64,000 nt of DNA from Psychrobacter sp. ANT_WB68 (GCF_008369115.1 NZ_VOAZ01000003.1:248001-312000); one strand, 5' to 3'. Positions 1 to 10,535 are shown, counted from the stretch's first letter. Notes: generated by a model from the letters alone, not told the origin. Made by a program: numbers and translations.

Positions 1-434
1 TTGCTAAGTAACTTTTACTAATAAACTTTTATTAACTAAAAGTTATAGGGCAAAGCCTGTAAACAATTAAAAATAGGTCATTGATAGATCATTAAAAGCT
101 ATCGCAAATTTTCTCATAAAAATAGGCGAGTTTACGCAATCGTTTACTGTGTCTGCACATAAGTCCTGAAAAGCCAAGTAAAAACTTCAAAACGGTAAGA
201 TTTGCTACAAAGTTTACATAACCTATCGACATTATTACCAAAATGAACGTTTTCTAAAGACAATTATTGCTAATCTATATTCGTAAGCAGTGATAAGCAC
301 TATTAAAACAAAAAGTAAGATATTGGGTGATTAAGACCATTAAGGTAAAACAACTTGGCTGATAACTGGGTTATTGAAACGTACTTTAGGAGTCTCGACA
401 CCCAGTTTTTTAATCATTATTTGAGGAGAATATT
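1..434. other. Intergenic stretch before the DUF1328 gene
   Basis: This AT-rich stretch holds no convincing reading frame on either strand. Its right end is the leader of the small membrane-protein gene that follows, whose ribosome binding site (GAGGAG at about 423-428) lies just before the ATG at 435. I see no clear promoter hexamers, tRNA or terminator. The left edge is cut by the window. Confidence 0.5.
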
Positions 435-590
435 ATGTTTCGTTGGGCTATTATTTTTGCTGTAATCGCATTGATTGCAAGTTTCCTAGGATTTGGCGGT
501 GTTGCTGGCCTATCTGCAAACTTTGCCTACATTCTACTAGCCATTGCTGTAATCTTATTCATTGTCGCATTTGTTAGTCGCCGTATGTAA
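435..590 (+). CDS. DUF1328 small membrane protein (YtjA family)
   Basis: This 51-residue peptide opens with [16 protein letters not shown] and ends in RRM. It has two hydrophobic segments, at about residues 4-20 and 28-47, separated by a short Gly/Ala-rich turn (GFGGVAG). Length, opening motif and layout match the DUF1328/YtjA family of inner-membrane peptides, whose function is not known and which are often stress-induced. The GAGGAG ribosome binding site about 6 bases before the ATG supports the start. It is monocistronic, with an intrinsic terminator about 45 bases downstream. Confidence 0.85.
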   Translation: MFRWAIIFAVIALIASFLGFGGVAGLSANFAYILLAIAVILFIVAFVSRRM

Positions 591-635
591 TAGAGAACAG
601 TGATTGCTTAGATTTTAAGTATTCATGCTGATAAT

Positions 636-665
636 AAAAAAAGTCCTCTATTGAGGACTTTTTTT
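636..665 (+). terminator. Intrinsic terminator after the DUF1328 gene
   Basis: The perfect inverted repeat AGTCCTC-TATT-GAGGACT is followed by a T run and preceded by an A run, so it could work in both directions: for the small membrane-protein gene on the left and the leftward pterin dehydratase gene on the right. Confidence 0.85.
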
Positions 666-723
666 ACGGCTGAGATTTAGATATCTTAATGGTTATAATT
701 AACATGAACAATTTTGTTAAATA

Positions 724-1107
<384 letters not shown>

Positions 1108-1327
1108 TCATGTGATAAGCGCGTAGACTACAAAAACTTTGGGACAAAAAACCCACCTATTACGGATATCTTATTATTTATTTGGCTGCAAATAGACAAT
1201 AAAGAACATCAGAGAAATAGGAGGGCAGTGAGGCGTCAATATCCAGAGTATATAGCTCTAGTATGGCGGTTGGTAGTAAAAACTATCATTGCTATATAGC
1301 GCGAAAAACGCTTATAACTTACTTGGA

Positions 1328-1621
1328 CTATAGCAGGTCCTGATAATCAGGATGTTTGTCAATATATGCAGCGACAAATGAGCATTGAGGTACGACTTTC
1401 TTGTTATTTTCACGAGCATAGTTTAAAGCATGTTTGACCAAAGCTGAACCCACGCCGTGACCGCCTAGCTCTTGTGGCACGATGGTATGATCGTACACCA
1501 ACTTATCGTCACGCTCTTGATAACTGATGTAGCCTATATGACCGTCAATAGACGTCTCAAAACGTTTTGCTGTTTCATTGTGAACGATTTTGATTTCTGG
1601 TTTCTTATTTTCATTACTCAT
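1328..1621 (-). CDS. Small GNAT-fold acetyltransferase (YjdJ/NATD1 type)
   Basis: This 97-residue protein matches the compact CG-type GNAT family (PF14542-like). It has an N-terminal strand pair (IDGHIGYISYQERDDKL), the central hallmark TIVPQELGGHGVGSALVKHAL, in which the Gly-rich loop binds acetyl-CoA pyrophosphate, and the C-terminal VPQCSFVAAYIDKHPDYQDLL, which is highly characteristic of the family. The acceptor substrate is unknown. GAGGAGC lies just before the ATG (reverse strand), supporting the start. It appears monocistronic. Confidence 0.88.
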   Translation of the reverse strand: MSNENKKPEIKIVHNETAKRFETSIDGHIGYISYQERDDKLVYDHTIVPQELGGHGVGSALVKHALNYARENNKKVVPQCSFVAAYIDKHPDYQDLL

Positions 1622-1923
1622 AAAAGCTCCTCGTTATTAGATTTTATAATTATTCGTATTTATCTAGCCTGATATTTAGTTCAATACTGCTTTCTTTAAT
1701 GGTCGTCTGGCTCAATACCTGTTTTCACTTAGGTGTTTTACTGTTTCCATTGTGAGGCTTTTGATTCTAAGTTTCTAGTCCCTTACCGTAAGAGTAGATA
1801 GAGCAAATGTTAACATCTTTAACATGCCTCTATTTTAGATGTTCTACTTTATAGATTCTATTTAAGTTTAAAGACTCTACTGACGTCGTATATAAGAGCG
1901 CATCACGTGTAAAGTACTAATCA
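1622..1923. other. Intergenic stretch
   Basis: About 300 AT-rich bases between the small acetyltransferase gene (leftward) and the end of the desaturase gene (also leftward). It should contain the acetyltransferase promoter. I see no open frame or strong hairpin. Confidence 0.4.
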
Positions 1924-3294
1924 TCAGGCATAAAACATAGCTTGGCGCACAACCTGAGGAAGAAACCTTCTAAAACCACGTTTAGCTTGTGCATCATTTA
2001 TTGCTGCTTGAGCATTGTTGTCTGAGACAGAAGTACTATTAGAAGTAGGCTTGTTAATGCTGCTATGGTTATTTGATGTCGATTGTGTATAAGTGTGCCA
2101 TTCTTCAGCGCTTGGTTTACTAAAATAGCGAATGCGTCCGAGTACTTGCATAAATTGCTGACTAAATTGCCCAGTATTATAGGCTAAATTGTACTTATGA
2201 CAGATGGCTTGTACGGTCGGTGCAATCTTCGCATAGTGTCTAGCAGGCATATCGGGAAAGATATGATGCTCAATCTGATGCGATAAATTACCGGTCAAAA
2301 GATGAAACCATTTATTACCTTGAATGTTGCTGGAGCCAAGAATTTGGCGCACGTACCAATCACCTTTGCTCTCATTGGCATCAAGATGGGTATACATATG
2401 CGCCTGTTCGGTAAAATGACCACAAAATATCACCGCCCATGTCCATAGGTTACGAGCGATATTGGCGGTGATATTACCGCTTAGGGTCGTCAGGGCGCTG
2501 CCAGAACCTAATGACACATCTGCTAGCACAGGAAAAGCAATGTAATCTTTACCCACTTGGCGGACGATTTTGCCAAATAGCGCGCGAGCTTTTGGCTGCA
2601 TGATGTCTGTCAGCTGCGGCGCGTCTGCGTATTCGTCAACACTGATTTGAATATCATGGAAGGCGACTGCCCATTCAAAGCCCAATGCCAATATCATTGT
2701 TTTAAATAAATTATAGCGATCGCTTGGTGTCCAAGGCTGCTCATCAGTCACGCGTATCAAATGATAGCCGACGTCATGGTCGCGACCGACGATATTGGTG
2801 AAAGTATGATGCAGATAGTTATGCGAATGTTGCCATAGCGGCGCAGGGCAAACGATATCCCAATCGAATTTTTGGCTATTAAGATAGGGATGCTGCATCC
2901 AGTCATACTGACCATGCATCACGTTATGGCCAAGCTCCATATTGTTTAATATTTTACTAAAGCTTAGCAAGGATGTGCCCAGTAACCAAACGCCAAGTTT
3001 GCTGCGTTTTGATGATAATCGTCCAGCAACTGCCAATAGTGCACGTGAAACTACCTCGCTATATACCACCGTCCCATAAACACGCTGAATATAGCGCGCA
3101 TCATCGCTACCTAGTGAGTCCATCACGCTTTGATACAATGTATTCAATTCATCAGCGAGGGCTTCGGTCTGCGCTTTTGGTAGTGGCGCCGCCGTTAACG
3201 TTGGATATCGCTTGGTCTTGAATGGTGCATCGGTTAACGAAGTTAGAATAGGCACCGCAGATTTAGCTTTAGATATAGGGGGTAACAAGCGCAT
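1924..3294 (-). CDS. Membrane fatty acid desaturase (acyl-CoA/lipid type)
   Basis: This 456-residue integral-membrane di-iron desaturase carries the three histidine boxes: HNVMH at about residue 121, HSHNYLHH at about 152 and HQIEHHIFP at about 337, the last giving the H-x-x-HH form of the DesC/linoleoyl-CoA desaturase group. Hydrophobic segments lie around residues 85-115 and 270-300. The C-terminal 60 residues are Ser/Asn/Thr-rich and likely disordered. It introduces double bonds into acyl chains, which fits cold adaptation. The gene directly upstream on the same strand encodes a ferredoxin-reductase fusion, the expected electron donor, so the pair is probably co-transcribed across a 157-base gap. 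Regiospecificity (Δ9 or other) cannot be read from sequence alone. Confidence 0.9.
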   Translation of the reverse strand: MRLLPPISKAKSAVPILTSLTDAPFKTKRYPTLTAAPLPKAQTEALADELNTLYQSVMDSLGSDDARYIQRVYGTVVYSEVVSRALLAVAGRLSSKRSKLGVWLLGTSLLSFSKILNNMELGHNVMHGQYDWMQHPYLNSQKFDWDIVCPAPLWQHSHNYLHHTFTNIVGRDHDVGYHLIRVTDEQPWTPSDRYNLFKTMILALGFEWAVAFHDIQISVDEYADAPQLTDIMQPKARALFGKIVRQVGKDYIAFPVLADVSLGSGSALTTLSGNITANIARNLWTWAVIFCGHFTEQAHMYTHLDANESKGDWYVRQILGSSNIQGNKWFHLLTGNLSHQIEHHIFPDMPARHYAKIAPTVQAICHKYNLAYNTGQFSQQFMQVLGRIRYFSKPSAEEWHTYTQSTSNNHSSINKPTSNSTSVSDNNAQAAINDAQAKRGFRRFLPQVVRQAMFYA

Positions 3295-3451
3295 AGATAA
3301 TCCTTATCCGAAAGTGCCTCAATAAATGATGATCACAATATTCGGTTTAATCATTGGTGTCAGTTTTAAGAGACAATACGAATGAATGTTCTCTAGGTAA
3401 TAACTAAGTTATAAATAGTTATGAAAGGCTGTTTTATCCTTGATAAATCTG

Positions 3452-4762
3452 CTAAATATCCAATACCACATCGGTCACTGCCACGTTGATACAGGTTTGG
3501 ATAGACTCATAGCCATCATTACTTATCTTACCGGTTTGAATGTTTTTCACTCTACCGCTAATTTTATTACAGCGACACAGCTGGCATATGCCTTGTCTGC
3601 AGCCGTAGTTGAGGCGAATACCAGCGCTCTCAGCACCCAATAATAATGTGGTACTGCTGTTAAATTGTCGTTGCCGTCCATGTAAATAAATGGTTTTTAC
3701 TTCGGCCGTAACGGCTCCTTTGTCTGCATTATCTATAGTAGACAAGATATGATCGAAGTTTTCTATCGTACTAAAACTCTCTATCGTAATATTGTCACGC
3801 AGCTGCTTGCCATGTGGCAAATCAATTTTATCGCAAGCGCGGTATAAACCTGACAATAACGTTGCCGATCCGCAGGCAAATATCTGTGTATCTATAAGTG
3901 GTAACTTTAATGCTATTAACGTTTTTGCACTTAAATGTCGCGAGCCTGCAATGTAAGTACTAGGGTCTTCAGTATGAATAAGATGATAAATGAATGTTGG
4001 ATATTTAGCAGATAACTGCTGCCATTGATTCTGCAAAGGCGATTTACCAAAAGTTGTACGACTATAATGTAGCAACGTGACTTGATGCCCATTTTGCAGT
4101 GCCTGCGTAATGAGACCTGGCATTGGCGTAATACCACTGCCGCCAGCGATAAATAATAGCGGTATTAATAAAGAGGTAAGAGATAACGGTTCGTTTATTT
4201 GACTTGCTTGCTGCTCTAATAATCTATGAGCTAAAGTAAATTCACCACTGGGTAAACTACTATTAAATATAGTACCCAGTGCTGCATGTTTGCTTAAGTA
4301 ATCTGAAACTAAACCTTGAGGCTTAACAGCAATAGTTATCGTCGAGGTAATAGTTTGTGGTTGCGACTTTTCATCAATGCTATCTCTATGAATGCTGTCT
4401 TTATCAAAGCTATCTTTATTGCCGTTAGATTTTTTATCGCCGCCCTCATGCCACCATAAGGGCTGCTGCGGCAAACCAACCAATGAATAGTAGCGTTGAT
4501 GATAAATACCATCAATAAGTATGCTTATATTAATATGCTGTCCGCCATGCCAGCCATCGTGTGAGATATCGCTTGAACTAAAAACTTGCTGTTTAAAAGC
4601 GCGATTAGGCTCAAATTGTAGCGCTATCAAGTCATCACTGAGTGTCCGGCGTGCTATAAGGCGCAATTTGGGCACGGTTAATGACCAAAATGGGTGCAGG
4701 CGCGTACTGATAAAATCAACAAACGCACGTTGGATAAGTTCAGGGCGATAGCCAGTCGTCAT
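3452..4762 (-). CDS. Ferredoxin reductase with C-terminal 2Fe-2S domain, desaturase partner
   Basis: This 436-residue oxidoreductase has an FAD-binding module (R-Y-Y-S-L-V near residue 88), an NAD(P)-binding module (FIAGGSGITPMPGLI near residue 205) and a plant-type [2Fe-2S] ferredoxin domain at the C-terminus (YGCRQGICQLCRC, then a distal Cys in IQTCINVA). This is the layout of the reductases that feed electrons to membrane desaturases (DesB in Pseudomonas, Rv3230c in mycobacteria). A hydrophilic insert of about 30 residues rich in Lys/Asp/Ser splits the FAD domain at about residues 105-135, probably a disordered loop. It is transcribed ahead of the desaturase. Confidence 0.88.
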   Translation of the reverse strand: MTTGYRPELIQRAFVDFISTRLHPFWSLTVPKLRLIARRTLSDDLIALQFEPNRAFKQQVFSSSDISHDGWHGGQHINISILIDGIYHQRYYSLVGLPQQPLWWHEGGDKKSNGNKDSFDKDSIHRDSIDEKSQPQTITSTITIAVKPQGLVSDYLSKHAALGTIFNSSLPSGEFTLAHRLLEQQASQINEPLSLTSLLIPLLFIAGGSGITPMPGLITQALQNGHQVTLLHYSRTTFGKSPLQNQWQQLSAKYPTFIYHLIHTEDPSTYIAGSRHLSAKTLIALKLPLIDTQIFACGSATLLSGLYRACDKIDLPHGKQLRDNITIESFSTIENFDHILSTIDNADKGAVTAEVKTIYLHGRQRQFNSSTTLLLGAESAGIRLNYGCRQGICQLCRCNKISGRVKNIQTGKISNDGYESIQTCINVAVTDVVLDI

Positions 4763-5134
4763 GGAGTACCTTTTTTATAAAGTTGTTTTTTATAAAACTA
4801 TTTTTATTAAGATTAACTAATATAATAGACCCTATTGATTAACTTTGCGAAATATTTGATGCGCATTTTTGTGGCTTTTATAAAACAGCAATGAATCAGA
4901 AAGATAGGCCAGTAAGCTGAATGATAATTTTAATAGAAGCTTTTATGTAAAATGCTCGCAGGTTTGTGATAAAAGGCATGAAACAAGCGGTAAAACAGCC
5001 AGTTAGCTTGCAGGGGCTTCATCACAATGCGATAATGACAGTCAATGAATACCCCTGATTTTGAGGTGCAGCCTACTTAGCAGTATTGCTAAGTCTGCTC
5101 GCTTACCTCTTTTATGCAGTCTATCGGAGTGTTA
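4763..5134. other. Divergent intergenic region between the desaturase reductase and ettA
   Basis: These 372 AT-rich bases separate the leftward reductase/desaturase pair from rightward ettA and should carry both promoters. TATTATATT on the minus strand near 4818-4826 could be a -10 element for the reductase, but no good -35 accompanies it. Unlike the Pseudomonas desCB locus, no TetR-type desaturase regulator lies here. Confidence 0.4.
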
Positions 5135-6796
5135 ATGGCTCAATATATTTACACGATGAACAACGTGTCAAAACTTGTTCCACCTAAGCGTGAAATTTTA
5201 AAAAATATTAACCTATCGTTTTTCCCTGGCGCCAAAATTGGTGTTTTGGGTATCAACGGTTCAGGTAAATCAACCTTGCTACGTATTATGGCGGGCGTGG
5301 ATACTGAATTTAGTGGTGAAGCACGCGCGCAAACGGGTACCAAAATTGGTTATCTGCCGCAGGAACCACAGCTTGATGATAGCAAAGACGTCCGTGGTAA
5401 CGTTGAAGACGGTATGCGTGAAGCGTTAGATGCGCTTGCACGTTTAGATGCTATTTATGCCGAATATGCTGAGCCTGATGCGGACTTTGACAAGCTTGCT
5501 GAAGAGCAAGGTAAGATGGAAGACATCATCCAAGCATGGGATGCGCATAACTTAAATACCCAGCTTGAAAAAGCGGCCGATGCCCTGCGTCTGCCACCAT
5601 GGGATGCGGATGTCAGCAAACTATCAGGTGGTGAAAAACGCCGTGTGGCACTATGCCGTTTGCTATTGTCGCGCCCTGATATGCTGTTACTAGACGAACC
5701 AACCAACCATTTGGACGCTGAGTCCGTGGCATGGTTAGAGCAGTTCCTACAGAATTATAGCGGTACTATCGTTGCTATTACCCATGACCGTTATTTCTTG
5801 GATAACGTTGCCCAGTGGATTTTGGAGCTTGACCGCGGTCATGGCTATCCGTACGAAGGCAACTATACTGAGTGGTTAGAGCAAAAGAATACCCGTTTAG
5901 AGCAGCAGAACAAACAAGAAGAATCGTTTGCTAAAGCACTGAAAAAAGAGCTAGATTGGATTCGCAAAAACCAAAAAGGTCAACAGGCTAAGTCTAAATC
6001 TCGTGTACAGCGTTTTGAAGAGTTGAACTCACAAGAATTCCAGAAACGTAACGAGACCTCTGAGATTTATATTCCACCGGGTCCACGTCTAGGCAACAAA
6101 GTCATCGAAGTCAACGATATCTCCAAATCCTTTGGCGATCGTTTATTGTACGAAAACCTAAGCTTTAACGTGCCAGCGGGTGCTATCGTCGGTATTATTG
6201 GTCCAAATGGTGCGGGTAAAACCACGCTATTCAACATGATTACCGAACGTGATACGCCAGATACAGGTTCAGTCGAGTTGGGCGAAAGTGTGAAAGTCGC
6301 TTATGTCGGTCAGGTGCGTGACAACTTAGATGACAGCAAAACCGTTTGGGAAGAAGTGTCTGATGGCTTAGACATCATCACGGTTGGCGACTACACAACG
6401 CCAAGTCGCGCTTATATCGGTCGCTTTAACTTTAAAGGTTCAGACCAGCAAAAGCACGTCGGTCAATTATCAGGTGGTGAGCGTAACCGCTTGCAACTGG
6501 CGAAAACGCTAAAGCAAGGCGCGAACGTTTTGCTGCTTGATGAACCCTCAAACGATTTGGACATCGAAACCTTACGTGCGCTAGAGGATGCGATTCAAGT
6601 ATTCCCAGGTACGGTAATGGTGGTCTCGCATGATCGCTGGTTCCTTGACCGTATTGCCACTCATATCTTGGCGTTTGAAGAGGAAGGCCCAGTTTGGTTC
6701 GATGGTAACTATTCTGAGTTTGAAACTTATCGTAAAAAGACCATGGGTGATGACGCCAGTCCTAAGCGTATGAAGTATAAAAAGATTTCTACTTAA
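5135..6796 (+). CDS. ettA: Energy-dependent translational throttle protein EttA (ABC-F ATPase)
   Basis: This ABC-F protein of 553 residues binds the ribosomal E site and gates the first elongation step according to ATP/ADP level. It has two ATPase domains. Domain 1 has Walker A GINGSGKST, signature LSGGEKRR and Walker B LLLDEPTNHLD; domain 2 has GPNGAGKTT, LSGGERNR and LLLDEPSNDLD. Between them is a charged linker (KKELDWIRKNQKG). The N-terminus MAQYIYTMNNVSK and the near-collinear sequence identify EttA rather than Uup, YheS or YbiT. The ATG at 5135 with GGAG before it is preferred to the in-frame ATG at 5114, since it reproduces the family N-terminus. Confidence 0.96.
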   Translation: MAQYIYTMNNVSKLVPPKREILKNINLSFFPGAKIGVLGINGSGKSTLLRIMAGVDTEFSGEARAQTGTKIGYLPQEPQLDDSKDVRGNVEDGMREALDALARLDAIYAEYAEPDADFDKLAEEQGKMEDIIQAWDAHNLNTQLEKAADALRLPPWDADVSKLSGGEKRRVALCRLLLSRPDMLLLDEPTNHLDAESVAWLEQFLQNYSGTIVAITHDRYFLDNVAQWILELDRGHGYPYEGNYTEWLEQKNTRLEQQNKQEESFAKALKKELDWIRKNQKGQQAKSKSRVQRFEELNSQEFQKRNETSEIYIPPGPRLGNKVIEVNDISKSFGDRLLYENLSFNVPAGAIVGIIGPNGAGKTTLFNMITERDTPDTGSVELGESVKVAYVGQVRDNLDDSKTVWEEVSDGLDIITVGDYTTPSRAYIGRFNFKGSDQQKHVGQLSGGERNRLQLAKTLKQGANVLLLDEPSNDLDIETLRALEDAIQVFPGTVMVVSHDRWFLDRIATHILAFEEEGPVWFDGNYSEFETYRKKTMGDDASPKRMKYKKIST

Positions 6797-6825
6797 AGTA
6801 GCTGTTTAAAGTTTTTATATAATAA

Positions 6826-6857
6826 AAAAGACCTCTAATATATTAGAGGTCTTTTTT
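6826..6857 (+). terminator. Intrinsic terminator between ettA and plsB
   Basis: The stem GACCTCTAAT-ATTAGAGGTC is flanked by an A run and a T run. The symmetrical flanks suit both the rightward ettA and the leftward plsB transcripts, which converge here. Confidence 0.88.
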
Positions 6858-6890
6858 TGTGCTACATAATTGAGTGTCGCGAACTATAAT

Positions 6891-9671
6891 TTAACGCTTA
6901 CGGCCAAATTTGCGCTGCTTTTTATTACCAATCTCAGTAATCGCATGAGCAATCTCTTCTTCATTGAGACTAGCGACTTGCTGCAAAATTTGCATCATAT
7001 CAGGACTCAATACATATTTAGCGTGATGAGCGATATGGTCGATGCGCTTATCAAAGGTTAAGATGCCCGTCTCTTCGTCTTTTTGTAGATAATTAAGGCG
7101 AGTTAAGGCACTGATAAAGCTAGTAAATAAAGCCCGATCAAAGAAGTCAGGAATGTCATCGGCATATAGTACTGATAAACGCTGTCCAAGCAGATGACAG
7201 AGATCAACCACCTCATTTTCGGTCAGATTTCCTGAGCCTTGCTGCGCAAGTAGAGCAAGGGTCATAAAGTAACGCTCAAGGCTTTGTTCAACCGGTGTGG
7301 CGAGCACTTGTAGCTGCTGATAGCATTTGCTATTTGTTTCAGGGACGCTCAGCATACCATCGCTTAATTCTACAATCAGTCCATTGGCGATGAGGCTATC
7401 GACTTTTTTGTCGAGTGTTTCCGCCAAACCATGTGCCGGATAGTATAAGAACAGCTCACTTTGGAGGAATGGATATAATTGCTCGGCAATACTATTTAGA
7501 CGACTGCGTTCGATGCGACCATTGCGAGCCACTAAGGCCGCTAGGAATGATAATAAAATAAAGACATGCAGGATATTGTTACGGAAATAGCTGAGTAAAG
7601 CGGCTTGCTTGCCCGCAATCTGAATAATATCACCTAAGATATGCGGTATCCGCTCGATAAGCTTCAACTTAATACCATAATCAATGATTTGTTGCGGCGA
7701 CATATCGGTGATGATCGTATCATCTGAGTAGGGCAGCTGCTGAGCCAAACCTTGATATAGGGCAATTTGCTCGCGGCAAATATCTTCATCAAGCGCAGAT
7801 TTTGGTGCTGATAATAATACCAATGACAAAAGCGACACAGGGGTGATAACCGCCGCTTTATTGATATGCTGCATGACTTTTACGCCGATATTATCGACCA
7901 TCGCACTGGCTTTATCATCGAGCGGCGTATCGGTGCGATCAGCAGGTAAGCTATTGGCTGGCACATCGAATTTTGTCATAAAGTCGCTAAGATGGAGCGG
8001 TGTGCCAAAGCTTAAATGCACATTACCAAAGATACGTTCAATCTTACGCCCAACCTTGAGTAAGCCTATTAAAGATTCAGACTCTTTAGGCTTACCTTTT
8101 AGCTCACCGACATAGGTGCCGCCTTCCATGATACGCTCATAACCAATATAGGTCGGTATGAATACCACGGGCTTCTCAGAGTGACGCAGTTGACTGTGGA
8201 CGGTCATCGCCAGCATACCCATCTTCGGTGGTAATAGGCGTCCTGAACGCGAGCGTCCGCCCTCAATAAAGTACTCAATCGGCGTATTACGGGTAATAAG
8301 GGTGTGCATATATTCACGTAATACCGCGGTATAAAGTGCATTACCACGGAAGCTACGACGAATGTAAAAAGCAACAGCGCCGCGTAGTAATGGCCCTAAT
8401 ACTGGCACGTCTAAATTGTCACCGGCGGCAACATAAGGAATGCTTAGGCCGCGCTTGTAGATGACATAAGACAGTAATAGATAATCGACATGGCTACGGT
8501 GACAAGGCACATAAACCAACTCGTAATCCGCCGCCAGCTCGCGCACGCGCTCAAAGTGATGGACTTCGACGCCATCATAAAGCTGCGTCCATAGCCAAGT
8601 GAGGAACTTATAAAAACCGCGGACAATAGAGTGCGAATAGTCGTTGACCATCTCATTGGCATAGCCTTTTGCTAAGACACGGGCTTCACGTACACTGATA
8701 CCAGAGGCTTCAGCTTCGGCTTCTATGGCATTTTTAATGGCGGGCGAATAAACCAGTTTATCGACCAAGTTGCGCCTGTCCGACAAATCAGGCCCAAGCA
8801 TACTGGCGCGCTGTTTGTCTAAATAAATATTGAGTTGTTGTTGCAACGACCGCACCAGTTCACGATTGCCGTCAGCGGCTGCAACCATGGTATAGCTTGG
8901 CGCTTCCTCACTATTTTGTAAGTTGCTATCTTCTAAAACATGGTCTTGTGAGAAGTTATCTTTTAAATCGCTCGCTACTGAATCAAAAACAGAAAATCCT
9001 TCGCCATCGCCTTTAAGACTATCATTAATAAGTGTCCGCAAATCTTGCGGTGGATGGAATTGGACAAAGGTATCACGTCCCATGACACCGATATTAAAGA
9101 GCTGCTTGGTGATACTTGGGTCTTGCCAGTTATCGGCGGTCAGGAGTTTAAATAATGAATCTTCTTTTTCTGGCGCGCGTCCCCACAGGATCGAGACGGG
9201 TACCAACCGTACCTTTAGTTCTGGATGCTGCAAAACGGCAGAGACCAAGCGTGATAGGCGCGGTGATAGCTCGCTGTCTTTGGCATGGGGATGATGTAAG
9301 AATATAATCGCCGCGTTTTCTTTAATATTATGGGCAATATCCTGTACACCGACCAGCGCTGGTGGCAAATTGTGCTCCTGCGTTTGCAGGTCAATCAAAA
9401 TACTGTTGGAGCGCGAATAGTCTTGCAGTACATAAAATCTGAGGATGTTGTCGTCATCATCAAACTCAGGCAATTCGCCCAACAGCTTTGGCTTAACGGC
9501 AACATCAAGCATCTGTCCCGAGAGCTTACGATACAGCTGGTTAATCGGTGCATTAGTGTAAGGCTTTGGCGCGACTGGGTTGGTAGCTGTGTCTAAGTCT
9601 TTAGTCACTGCCGTATCGTCGGTCGCTACAGGCGCTTTAAAAATCCGTTTTTTTAAGAACTTCGGTATCAT
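6891..9671 (-). CDS. plsB: Glycerol-3-phosphate 1-O-acyltransferase PlsB
   Basis: This membrane-associated enzyme of about 926 residues transfers an acyl chain from acyl-ACP or acyl-CoA to sn-glycerol 3-phosphate, the first step of phospholipid synthesis. Catalytic motif I is HRSHVD (H-x4-D) at about residue 388, followed by the substrate-binding block FIEGGRSRSGR and the later FIPTYIGYE. Length is somewhat above E. coli PlsB (about 807); the extra part is an Asp/Ser-rich stretch in the N-terminal third and a longer head. The ATG at 9671 (MIPKFLKKR) is chosen over a TTG four codons upstream; neither has a clear ribosome binding site. It stands alone, convergent with ettA. Confidence 0.95.
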   Translation of the reverse strand: MIPKFLKKRIFKAPVATDDTAVTKDLDTATNPVAPKPYTNAPINQLYRKLSGQMLDVAVKPKLLGELPEFDDDDNILRFYVLQDYSRSNSILIDLQTQEHNLPPALVGVQDIAHNIKENAAIIFLHHPHAKDSELSPRLSRLVSAVLQHPELKVRLVPVSILWGRAPEKEDSLFKLLTADNWQDPSITKQLFNIGVMGRDTFVQFHPPQDLRTLINDSLKGDGEGFSVFDSVASDLKDNFSQDHVLEDSNLQNSEEAPSYTMVAAADGNRELVRSLQQQLNIYLDKQRASMLGPDLSDRRNLVDKLVYSPAIKNAIEAEAEASGISVREARVLAKGYANEMVNDYSHSIVRGFYKFLTWLWTQLYDGVEVHHFERVRELAADYELVYVPCHRSHVDYLLLSYVIYKRGLSIPYVAAGDNLDVPVLGPLLRGAVAFYIRRSFRGNALYTAVLREYMHTLITRNTPIEYFIEGGRSRSGRLLPPKMGMLAMTVHSQLRHSEKPVVFIPTYIGYERIMEGGTYVGELKGKPKESESLIGLLKVGRKIERIFGNVHLSFGTPLHLSDFMTKFDVPANSLPADRTDTPLDDKASAMVDNIGVKVMQHINKAAVITPVSLLSLVLLSAPKSALDEDICREQIALYQGLAQQLPYSDDTIITDMSPQQIIDYGIKLKLIERIPHILGDIIQIAGKQAALLSYFRNNILHVFILLSFLAALVARNGRIERSRLNSIAEQLYPFLQSELFLYYPAHGLAETLDKKVDSLIANGLIVELSDGMLSVPETNSKCYQQLQVLATPVEQSLERYFMTLALLAQQGSGNLTENEVVDLCHLLGQRLSVLYADDIPDFFDRALFTSFISALTRLNYLQKDEETGILTFDKRIDHIAHHAKYVLSPDMMQILQQVASLNEEEIAHAITEIGNKKQRKFGRKR

Positions 9672-9939
9672 AATGAGTATCAAAATTAGTCAAATGTGTT
9701 GTGCTTATGATGCCATAAAAGCCATCAAAGCGATATATAGTGTCTGTATATACTGCCAATATTAACGGTATAGCATTATAAGCTATTGGCTAAAATTGCA
9801 GTGGATAGCTGTCATTATTAAACGAAGGGTAGAAATATCAGCGATTTCGCGTAATACTGTATTAAGATTAAATGAGATATTGATAGGCAACTCCTTTTAA
9901 AGTTTATTCTCTAACCTTTTTTATCTAAGCTAAAATATT

Positions 9940-10428
9940 ATGACTCCTGCTATCAAAATTGCCAAACAACGCAACCTTGATTATAAGTTGCATGAATATA
10001 CTCACGACAGTAACGCTGCGTCCTTTGGGTTAGAAGCGGCTGAAAAACTGGCCATTGCTGCCGAGCGTGTGTTTAAAACCTTGGTGGTCACGACCGACGC
10101 TGGCGCTCTAGCGGTGGCTATTTTACCCGTGGATAAAACCTTAAATTTTAAAAAAATGGCTAAGGCGCTATCTGCTAATAAAATGCTGCCCTGCAAAAAA
10201 GTGCAAATGGCAGATCCCAAGCAAGTTGAAAGGACTACTGGCTATGTGCTGGGCGGTGTCAGCCCATTGGGACAAAAAAAGCGCTTGCCAACGGTTGTCA
10301 ATGCCTCCGCACAAGCGCAAGCGAGTATTTATGTGAGTGGCGGTCGCCGCGGTTTGGAGATTGAATTACCACCTGAGCAATTGGCGAGCACCCTTGCTTC
10401 TCGCTTTGCAGATATTGTTGATGATTAA
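9940..10428 (+). CDS. ybaK: Cys-tRNA(Pro)/Cys-tRNA(Cys) deacylase YbaK
   Basis: This 162-residue YbaK/EbsC-type protein hydrolyses Cys-tRNA(Pro) mischarged by prolyl-tRNA synthetase. Typical features are the N-terminal MTPAIKIAKQRNLDYKLHEY, the AERVFKTLVV segment, FKKMAKAL with the conserved lysine used in deacylation, the GYVLGGVSPLGQKK loop, and SGGRRGLEIELPP near the end. Length equals the family norm. It lies upstream of a tautomerase gene on the same strand, 107 bases away; a functional link is not apparent. Confidence 0.93.
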   Translation: MTPAIKIAKQRNLDYKLHEYTHDSNAASFGLEAAEKLAIAAERVFKTLVVTTDAGALAVAILPVDKTLNFKKMAKALSANKMLPCKKVQMADPKQVERTTGYVLGGVSPLGQKKRLPTVVNASAQAQASIYVSGGRRGLEIELPPEQLASTLASRFADIVDD

Positions 10429-10535
10429 GTTTTAAGCGGACATTTATGCTTGCTTACCATTTGTAGCTCATCGCAGTTATTTGCTATGAGGGTTCACTAT
10501 TAGGCTTTGCTACTCTTTTTTTAAGGATTCTATCT

